A DNA stretch of 43,129 bases, from contig JAHNZQ020000227.1 in NCBI GenBank assembly GCA_019155205.2, positions 1,240,418 through 1,283,546 on the forward strand. The letters run 5' to 3'. Shown here in pieces: positions 32,425 through 40,910 of the stretch. Position 1 is the stretch's first letter. Each line of letters starts with the position of its first letter. Made by a program: the position numbers and the translations under genes. The notes under the pieces were generated by a model. That model saw nothing but the letters and a program-made list of their open reading frames with translations. It was not told where the DNA came from and ran no database searches. Source of the DNA: Gracilaria vermiculophylla. Lineage: Eukaryota > Rhodophyta > Florideophyceae > Gracilariales > Gracilariaceae.

Positions 32425-33225
32425 ATGGCGTCGACATCTAAAGCACCGACAGTGAAACGGGGATCTGGACTCACATAAAGTGAAACACACAAGCGCCTCG
32501 ACTTGATTGAAGAGTTCATGCCACTGGGAAAGGAGGAATGGGAAATGGTAGCGAGGCTGCATGGTACACGATATCCTTTGCAAGGACAGAACGATGATTC
32601 GCTCCGACGTAAGTTCTCAGCAATATGTCGCACAACAGTCCCAACCAGTGACCCAAGCATTTCGACGCTTGTGCTCCGCACTAAGTAGCCTCGGGAGCAG
32701 CTAATTGAACGAGCGGATATTGATGATGGAGCAGAGTCAGACATAGACTACACAGAAGGCATTGATGAAGAGAACGCAAACAAATTGGCTGCAGGATAAG
32801 AGAGGAACCCCAGTGTAGGTACGCATGGCCACCACCTGATCTTCGGACAAACAGCGCGGCAGATCCGGTCGCCATCCCCAAGGCCGCTTGTGTGCAAAAG
32901 GGTAAAATGAACTAGAGAAGACTCCATATTAGAGATTATTAAAGTGTCCATGCTTCAAGAGCAAGAATGACGGGACGCAGAGCATCGTAGGTATACCGCA
33001 GGAAAAGAGGCTGAAGCGCAACGAAAAGAAGAAGAGCGCAGATATCACGCATAACGTCTTGAGGAAGAAGCTAAGCGGCGAGAGGAGGATTGTGAACGTC
33101 TGTAAGAGGAGAGAAAGCGATGGAAGGAGGAGAGACGTTCAAATATTCAGATGATGCAAATGATGATGATGGATATATTAGTTCAGAAAGGTATATCGTT
33201 CGATGCAGATAATCGTGAGCAATAA
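32425..33225 (+). pseudogene. Myb/SANT-like (DUF6818-like) protein gene, stop-riddled
   Basis: One unshifted frame of 267 codons from ATG32425 to TAA 33223-33225. The N-terminus KRGSGLT-stop-SETHKRLDLIEEFMPLGKEEWEMVARLH, then SLRRKFSAICRTTVPTSDP, is the Myb/SANT-like DNA-binding fold seen in oomycete and rust transposon-associated proteins (DUF6818 type). An acidic stretch (ERADIDDGAESDIDYTEGID) and a C-terminal Arg/Glu coiled coil (EAEAQRKEEERRYHA; RLEEEAKRREEDCERL) ending in a Met-rich tail follow. Stops at 32476, 32686, about 32797, 32908 and three or more later. No indel is needed to read it. Likely a captured or transposon-borne DNA-binding protein. The family name is from memory of motif pattern. 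Confidence 0.7.
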
Positions 33226-33327
33226 ACAAATCAAGTCTGTTAGTCATTCATTTCAGTAGGAACATATTTGCCTCCATGCTTAAGTGCGGCATGTATGTGT
33301 GCAGAATTTTGTTGATGCCAACCAACC

Positions 33328-33881
33328 TGTGGTACTGTCAGCCCTCCTGTCGAGGTAGTAAAGCACAACGTTCTTTAGGAGTTTTTGTTGACTCCAAAGG
33401 CGTGTATTTCTAAAGGTGGTCTCCTGTATTCGCTGTCGCCAGCCGGGGAAATTCTGAAAGGGATCCGCAAACACCAAGCGGATGGGGAGGTTCACTGGGC
33501 GGAAAATGCTCCTACAGGCGCTGCTATGATGCGACCTAGGGATCGGCGGCTTAGAAACCTGCGTAGATAGTCAAGAGACTCCAACCGGAAAAATAGAAGA
33601 AGACTCAAGGGTGTTTGTCTTTACTTCCCCATAGGTGGAGTTCAACCGGCAGATTAAGTATCAAGCCGGGAGCCCGCCTCAGCAGGTCTCGCTACTGTGC
33701 TAATTACCTGCATAAATTATCTAAAATAAATAATAATTCTACCGTACCTCAAGGATACTGCAGCGCACGCGGGCGAGATAATGCACCACGTGGCCCAGCT
33801 AATGAATCACGAGCCCTCCTTAGGAATATTATACCTTAAGGCCAAACTAACCTATTTGCGTGGGAGCCACTGTACTACACA
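33328..33881 (-). repeat. 3' LTR of element B (about 554 bp)
   Basis: Left end TGTGGTACTGTCA, right end CACTGTACTACACA, directly followed on the plus strand by the pyrimidine run that is the complement of the polypurine tract. The homologue at 12272-12824 has nearly the same length. In element sense the LTR starts TGTGTAGTACAG. Confidence 0.75.
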
Positions 33882-33892
33882 CCCCCTTTCCT
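33882..33892 (-). other. polypurine tract of element B
   Basis: Minus strand AGGAAAGGGGG immediately before the TGTGTAG start of the 3' LTR. It fixes the LTR boundary. Confidence 0.75.
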
Positions 33893-34262
33893 AAATTGCA
33901 TCACGTCCTCGAGGTGCATCTTCCGCTTTCTTGATCCCTGGGATGGCTCCTATCTGTGTTGCGGCACGTACGGTCTCCGGCGGTTTGCCCGTTCTCTCCT
34001 TCAGGCGTTCCTTCGCTTCTTCATACTCCCGAGCGGCGTGGTGCCGCGGGTTCGCGTTTCACTCCTTGCGGCGTTCGTGGGCTCAGTTCCTCCTTCACCC
34101 GGCGATACCCGCTCCTTCTTGGTGTATCCCTTCGGTGCTGCTGCGCCAGTCAGCAGCGCGAGTGTTCGCTTCCTCCGGCGCACCGCGCGCGGTGCAAGCG
34201 CGCAACTTCCGTGGAGGAGCGTGGGTCAGTCGCGCGAAGATACTGACCCCCTGGAGGCGTTA
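33891..34262 (-). pseudogene. short sense-strand frame between antisense ORF and 3' LTR of B
   Basis: One frame of about 123 codons in the same sense as gag-pol, ending TAG 33891-33893 that overlaps the polypurine tract. Three in-frame TGA codons interrupt it and no other stop occurs. It is basic and helical: EEANTRAADWRSSTEGIHQE, then AREYEEAKERLKERTGKPPE and TVRAATQIGAIPGIKKAEDA. If the TGAs came from TGG or CGA the ancestor was open. It could be a third ORF or the tail of a longer one. Element A lacks this region. Confidence 0.35.
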
Positions 34263-34597
34263 GCCACTCTGACTCCTCCAAGGTTATTCCTTTTGGCAAC
34301 TCCCGCTTCTTCGCATCCGTTCATCTTATCTCCGTGAAGGCACCGGACTCATAAGTTTCTCGTCCGCATCTCCGCTGTTCTTCGTTGGATATGAGCGCGC
34401 GCACCGCGATGGTGCTCCATAACTCGCCCGATGCCGGTCGCCCGGCTGCGCCTCGTACTCCACGGTGGCGGCTCGATACGGCTCCCTCCGCGGTGGTGCA
34501 TATAGCTTCGAATCGATCCCCGAGTAGTATGCGGTCTCTCTCCTCAGGTGCAACCACGCGTTAGGTCGCCATCCACCCTGGATCGTACACCTTCGGA

Positions 34598-36480
34598 ATG
34601 TCCTCTCCTACTCCGGCGCCGACATCCCCTTCCAATCCTGAGGTGTATCACCCCTCGACCGGAGCACCGTTCCGTCCAGGAGAGCACTTCGATCATCGCG
34701 AAAGCGGGTGTTCGTCCCGTTCCACGATAGGCGCGTGAGTCTCCCGTGTCCCGTGGAGGATTACATCCACCATTTCGCGCCGTACCTTTAGGCGATGCGA
34801 TTCCGCGCCGTACCGGAGATTGCTTGAAACGACCAGAAGCGGAACCGCGTCGATGCATACCGCGGCCATTGGCTTCGCACTCCAGTACATGATGACAATG
34901 CTCCGACCACTGTCGGACACTGCGATACTCCATATCTGAGGTGCGCGGAAGAACAGGAGATCCAGGCGCGACTCCAAGTCCTGCTCCATAAGGAGAGCTC
35001 GCACCAGAGAGCAGGGCGAACGGGAAGCCTTGCCGATGGACGCTCCGCCCTTGCGGTGCTACCCTTCGATCCCCCATACGACCGCCTGTACTGGCTCAAT
35101 CGGAATCGATGGGGGACGCACCTCGCTGACGAAACTCGCGTACGCACCTCGTTCGGGTACTTCTACGGATGGCACAACACGGAAGTCCATGATATGCCCT
35201 CCGGGAAACGTCGAAAGTACTATCTGAAGGTGAACGACTCCTGGGGGGACCATTGGGTTTCCCCGCATCTCTGCGTGGCGACTCCCATAACCTTTGCGTA
35301 TCATACCTCTGAGGTTCTGGATCCACATGACTCCCTAGGGTGGTTTGTCATGTTGGTCGCCTCGACGGTGTTGGCCGTCGACACCCTGATGGCGTACCTC
35401 CATGCGGAGGACGAAGTCGTGACTTCCTATACCCGATGCCCCGACGGCCGCATCTACTGGGACTCGTCGTATCAGCCGACCGCCGGGCGTTTGCTCCCCT
35501 CGTCGGCGTCCATCATACGGGTCCTGCACTCCTCCGGTATCCAAAACCTGGTTAAGGGCACCGCATGGAGCGAGTCCGAAGCGGAGACACTGTTGGATTA
35601 CATCCTTTAAGTAGCGTGGGGTGACACACCGGGTTTTCTCTGGTATGAATACGGCGAGGACAAGTTTCAACCTATTGTGAGGAGTCCGAATGGAGACGAA
35701 GACGGGCACGCATACCCTGCCTTTCCCCGTCTGTCGCCATCTCGGTTTCCTCAGGTGCCATGGCTTCGCGTACCCGACTACGACCCTTTGATGGAGAGTC
35801 TGGCGTTTGATGCGCCCCGTCGGTTACCGGCTCCGTCCCAGGATATGGGCGCACCTCCTCGGGTGATACCTCCGCAACCCGCCGCAGAGCAGAGTTCTCC
35901 CACAGTGGTCACCGCCGTGTCTCCAATGGAAGAGGATGAGATTACTCCCGTCCCGGTACGTTCGGCCCCAGTGGGGCAACCCCGATTGCGGAGCGTCCCC
36001 GCGCCAAGTACTCAGCCTTGCCTGCGGAGCGTTCCAGTTCCCGTACAATCGTCATCTCCGGCGTCACGGACTCCATCCTTGGCATTGCCGTCCTCCACTG
36101 CGGAGCCCCCGGAATCCCGTCGGGGAGCTCCTGTCTTGGCCGGTCCGCCGTCTGCAGCTCCCTCCGTGGTGGGTGTTGCGCCGTCAACGGAGGTGGCCGC
36201 ATCGGGTGCACCGTCGGGAGGAGTCTCCTCTGGGGCTCTGGAGGCTGCCTTCCAGGAGGTGGTGCAGGCGTGCCTAATGACAGGCCGTCTTGCTCCAGTT
36301 TCTCCTGTGGAGGCTCTGCGCGAGGCGCGTGCTTGGGTATCAGAGCTCCATAAGGCCCGGACAGCCCGAGCCTTGATGGCGGCCCTCAAGGAAAGCCTAT
36401 CGCAGTTCTTTGATAGTCAAGCGCTCATAGCGAAAGCGCGCCTCGAAGCGAAGTATTCAACGCGGTTCGATGAACTGTAG
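34598..36480 (+). pseudogene. antisense ORF of element B (about 627 codons, unknown protein)
   Basis: Begins ATG34598; a 1-base deletion near 34700 is the only frameshift. From ATG34795 to TAG 36478-36480 it stays in one frame, broken by TGA 34825-34827 (A reads TGG) and TAA 35608-35610 (A reads CAG); a TAG near 34789 aligns with CCG in A. Regions: N-terminal NPEVYHPSTGAPFRP; a tryptophan/tyrosine-rich globular part (YWLNRNRWGTHLADE, FGYFYGWHNTEVHDMPSGK, VNDSWGDHWVSPHLCV); FLWYEYGEDKFQP; a Pro/Ser/Ala linker (about 35800-36200) with LRSVP repeats; and a helical C-terminus (FQEVVQACLM, VSELHKARTARALMAALKES, LEAKYSTRFDEL). No signal peptide or membrane segment stands out. Unknown family. Ends 243 bp from the pol stop, convergent. 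Confidence 0.8.
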
Positions 36481-36723
36481 GTGATAGGACCCTGACAAAT
36501 ATAAGATCCTTCGGATGGAGCAGAAGCTGCACAAACGGTAGTTTCACGATGTATAGACCGTGCCCGCGTGTCCAACGACACAAAGTGCCGCCGTGGAAGC
36601 ATGCAGAATGGGAGCAAAGGCATCCTGGAGGCAAAAAAGAGACCTCCATGTAGAGGATAGACTGCAGATACGAAAAACAACTCCGGTTGGGGGCCTCCTC
36701 CCCCTTTTTCTAAACCAAAGCGC
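36481..36723. other. spacer between antisense ORF and pol of B
   Basis: 243 bp (210 bp in A) separating two converging stops. No gene. The A counterpart has an AATAAA on the plus strand near 3042, a possible 3'-end signal for an antisense transcript; in B this hexamer is not kept. Confidence 0.5.
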
Positions 36724-39700
36724 CTATATGGAGCGGCGTTTCTGCACCAGATTGGCGTGGTATCGCCTAAGGAAGTTCTCCGTGATATGTTACGGAGGTT
36801 CTTCCGTGTCGTCCTTCGAGTTGTACCCATATCAACGGACGTGGTACAGTACTCCTGCAGGGGTTTGTCGATGCGAGACGATATGGTCCACCGCGTAGAG
36901 GATGTCACCTTCGGGGGTCAGGATGCCATCGGGAGCCTCCAGGATTGGTTCACCGAGAGCGGTGATTCGGTTCCCAGTATCCCGTGGTGTCGTCGCGCCT
37001 GAGATGGTCGAATGAGGAATCTCCGCGCGTTGTCCCTGAGGTGGGGTGGCGGGCATTCCTGGAAGGCTGGGCGTTGGGACTTTCGTGACCCTATCACGGG
37101 AGACGACATCCCTAAGCCCGTTCACCTCAATGGCGACAGTATACCTGTAGGTGGCCAGGACTTTAAAGGGCCCTGAGGTGGTCGGCGCTAACTTGCGCGT
37201 GACGTCCGGCGGTTTATCGGAGTTCTCCACGGGTTTATCGAGGAACACCTCGTCGCCTTCCTTCAGGTGAGGACCTTCCATAACCTTTCGGTCGAAGTCC
37301 TGTTTGTATCTCCTCTGCGAGGCGTTGAGTCTCGCTTTCACGAGGGAGACTGCGTTCTCATATCGCCTTAGGATGGAGAGTCTGGCTTGCGCCGCTGCTG
37401 GCGTCTGTGGCCCATCCGCCGGGTGCGCCGTGGCGCGTGCCGCGATAACAGCACTTCGCGGGATGCGCGAGAGCACCAAATCGAAAGGAGCAGTCCCCGT
37501 GGAGCGGTGCACCTGTAGATTGTATGCATACGTGAGGGGTCCCACACATGCGTCCCAATCCTTCTGGTGGTCCGCGACGTAGTACTTCAGCCTCGAGGCG
37601 ATGGTTTTGTTGAACCTTTCGGCCTGGCCGACTGTCTGGGGGTGATAGGCAGTTGTAAACAACTGCTTCACCCCCAGCATTCCGGAAACGGCGCTGCAGA
37701 GTTTCGCCGCACACTGTGGGCCATTGTCCGTAAGGAGGTACAACGGTATCCCGTAGGGATAAACCCAATGCTCAAGAAAGAAGTCGGCAATCACTGCTGC
37801 AGTAGTGCTCCGGAGGGGGATGGCCCGCGTGATCTTGGAAAAGCGGTCCGTGATCACGAGGAGAAATCGGTGCCCTCGCTCCGTCTTGGGGAAAGGACCC
37901 AAGATGTCCATGGCCAAAAACTCCAACGGCTCTGAAGATGGGAACAGCGTAAGCGGCGTCCGGTGTCTCTGTATACTCACCCTAGCGGCGACACGGGAAC
38001 AGCAATCCGCCACCGTTTGGAAGGCGTCGTTAGCCATGTTCGGCCAATAGAACTCCCTCCGCATGGTGAAATACATCCGAGATCCACCGGGGTGCCCGGC
38101 GAGGCGAGGATAGTGCGAGAAATACTACACACACTCGCCCGTAGCTTCGTCGGGACCATTTTTTGGATAGTTCCATCCAGGGGGGCGTGGCGTACAAGCA
38201 CGCCGTCTCGGTCGACGTCGAATGACGATGTAAAAATCCCCACAGTGGCGAGGCACTCCTTGCAGTACGCATCTGTTCTCTGCTCCTTCAGGAACTCCGC
38301 CACAGTGATGGGGAGAACTTCTTTCTCCTCCTCAACAAGAACAATTATCTCAGAGAGCCCACTATACTTTCCTCCAGGTTCACAGCACTCCAAACATTCT
38401 CCATCGGATCCGTCTCTCCCGTCGGCGTCCTGGATGACCAGACACGGGATGGTGTCCTCCAAAGGTGTTTTATCTTCCCCATCGGTGGAGATTCGAGAGA
38501 GAGCATCCGCGGCCTGGTGTTTTATGCCAAGACGATGGGGAATGTCAAATTCGAACTCCAGAAGGCGTAACCTCCACCTTTCCAGGCGACTGGAAGCATC
38601 CGTTAACAACAGTATCCACTTCAGTGGTGCATGGTCCGTCCTCAAGGTGAAGCACACGCCTTCCAGGTATGGGCGTAAAAGCAAAACCGCCCACACGATG
38701 GCGAGACAATCGCGCTCCGAAGTGGAATAATTCCGTTCCGTAGGGGTGAGGCTGCGACTCCAATACCCGATGGGTTGAAGTCCACCTTCAGGTTGTTCCT
38801 GTAGGAGGGCACATCCAACCTGGTACTTACAGGCGTCAGTGTCCAGCACCATTCGGCCGTGCCGCTTCGGCAATACCAAGATTGGTGGTTCTATCAGTCT
38901 CCTCTTCAGGGTGTCGAAGGCTTCAAACTCCTCGTCCGTCAAGAGAACCAATGGCGTCGGTTTGTCCTTCTCCAGGAGGCTATTTAACGGCGCCGCTATA
39001 CGGCAGAAATTAGGGACAATTCTCCGGAAGACGTTACACAACCCAAGGAAGGAGCGCAGCTCCGTCTTGTTTGTGGGAGGGCGAGCTTCCTTAATGGCGT
39101 CTTGAGTTTTTCTAGAAAACTGTAGGCGGCCCGAGAGCACAACGTGCCCCAGGTAGTCCACCGACGACTTGAAGAAGAAACATTTCTCCAGCTTCAAGGT
39201 GAGGCCAGCATCCTTTAGAAGTTGGAGCACGTGCTCCACATGAATGAAGGGCTCCTCCACGCTGCAGGAGTATATGATGACATCATCGATATACACCAAG
39301 GCGTACTGCCATTTCACCTTTGACAGGATAATTTCCACCGCTTGTTGGAACGTAGCGGGTGCATTCTTCAACCCAAATGGCATCCTTCGGAATCTGAAGA
39401 TCCCACAGTGCGAAGTGAACGTTGTCTTATCCTTATCGGGGTCGTCCATATCAATCTTCCAGTAGCCGCTATTGGCATCCAGCGTGGAGAACACGGACGT
39501 ATCGCCTAAGGAGTCAATACATTCATCCATGCGGGGTATCGGGTACGAATCGCGTACCGTCACCTCGTTAAGGCGCCTATAGTCAATACAGAACCGTAGG
39601 GAGCCATCCTTCTTTTTGACAAACACCACCGGGGAGGCCCATTCGGAATTAGAAGGCTCTATAACGCCCTTCTCCAGCATTTGGTGGACCTCATCGCGTT

Positions 39701-40910
39701 CAAAGTCACGCGCGTGGGGTCCGGCCCTCCTCGGGAGTTGATGTACCGGCTTAGCATCCGGTATGAGCTGGATCCTGTGCTTGGCCAGGTTGACCTGACC
39801 CAGGCGACTAGTTCACATATCCTCAAAGGCGGATAGCATCTCCACTATCCTGTCGCGATACCCTTCGAAATCATCGCCACTTTGGAGCTTCTCCTGCCAG
39901 GTGGCAGGATTCTCTTCCTCTGGAGCCGTTGAAGTCGCGTCCGTCTCCACAGTGACGATAGCATCGCGGTCCGCAAAGTGTTCCTCTTGTGGAAGATGAG
40001 CCAGTCCTGCGGGGGCGGGTAGTGCCAGTCCGACGACAATTTCTTTCTGGAGCCGTAACGGCGACTCCTTAAGGTTAGCGAGCACAACCCTAAAGGGGAC
40101 GTTCGTTATTACTTCCATAACACCGTTTGCCATCATGGAGTGCTGCTTCGCCGTCAGGTATGGACTCCCCTGTAGGAATGAAAGGCCAGATGCAGAGGTC
40201 TGCACCCAGACTTCGGCCTGGCTCCTCGCGGGTACTTCAATGCTCTTCACCACGCGGAGCTTATTCGACTGCATCTCCTTCGGAAGGTTACCCACTTGAC
40301 GCGCGTTTGCGTCCGGTCCTGGAGATGCGGACACAACACCCACAGGGGCAGCGTCGTGAAACGTCACCTCCGGCAGGCGTGGGTAGATTGCACGTACATA
40401 TCGATCCACAAAAAAGAAACCCAATTTGCACTGTGCGGCCAAGTTGGTCGCCACGAGGAACCAAACTTTCACCTGTAAGGAGCCCAACCGGAGGTACAAG
40501 GGGATTGCGCCGAGGATGATCAATGCTCGACGCGACGCATCGCGCACCGTAGGGAGCTTGCCAGTCCTCAAGGAGCCGAGAGCAAACCGCGGGAGCACTT
40601 CGGCGTGCACCAGATTGGGGCCAGCTCTGATATCGAGGATAGCGCGCACCGTGGTGGAGGCGAGCGGGGAACATTCTATAGAGGCGCATACCTTGTAATT
40701 CTCGCGGCGGAGCGTGCAAACCGAATCCTCAAAGGTGTCGAATGGGTCCAACGGGATTGGGGCGCCCGCCGATTCTGCGTCGACGGAGCAGACGGCCACT
40801 CCCCCTTTCCTAAAGGCGACCTCCGTGGAGCTGAGGCTCGATGTTGGAGAGCCACGCGGAGCCTCTACGCGTGGCTCTGAGGAGTTTCCTGGTTTGAAAG
40901 GGGCTGGTTT
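36724..40910 (-). pseudogene. pol of element B: protease, RT, RNase H, integrase, chromodomain
   Basis: Opens at 40910, overlapping gag by 46 nt in the -1 frame. Protease: VRAILDIRAGPNLVHAEVLP, where the usual D-T/S-G reads D-I-R. TGA 39813-39815 interrupts (A reads TAT). RT: FVKKKDGSLRFCIDYRRLNE, FSTLDANSGYW, RMPFGLKNAPATFQ and YALVYIDDVIIYS (YIDD at 39293-39282). RNase H: LDTDA, TSERDCLAIVWAV, LRTDHAPLKW and HQAADALSRI. A 2-base GT expansion near 38130 shifts the frame just before the zinc finger (HYPRLAGHPGG). Integrase: LAMDILGPF, LLTDNGPQ and YHPQTVGQAERFNKT (DDE). The chromodomain starts ILYAVDHIVSHRQTPAGVLY; its Trp codon is TGA 36832-36834, and the frame runs on (GYNSKDDTEEPP...RRYHANLVQKRRSI) to TAG 36724-36726. 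Chromodomains in this position can steer integration to chromatin marks. Confidence 0.93.

Noticed and set aside
32425..33225. Reassigned stop codons (TAA/TAG as Gln, or TGA as Trp)
   Set aside because: Several TAA/TAG here fall where Gln would fit, and some TGA where Trp would. Elsewhere TAG aligns with TGG or TAC and TGA with TAT or CGA, and the long intact frames (pol of B, 298-aa frame of C) use ordinary Gln and Trp codons and end in normal stops.
35335..35709. 124-residue minus-strand frame within the antisense ORF of B, plus similar frames at 34544-35077 and 36012-36389
   Set aside because: They are opposite-strand shadows of the conserved antisense gene, with no counterpart kept in element A.
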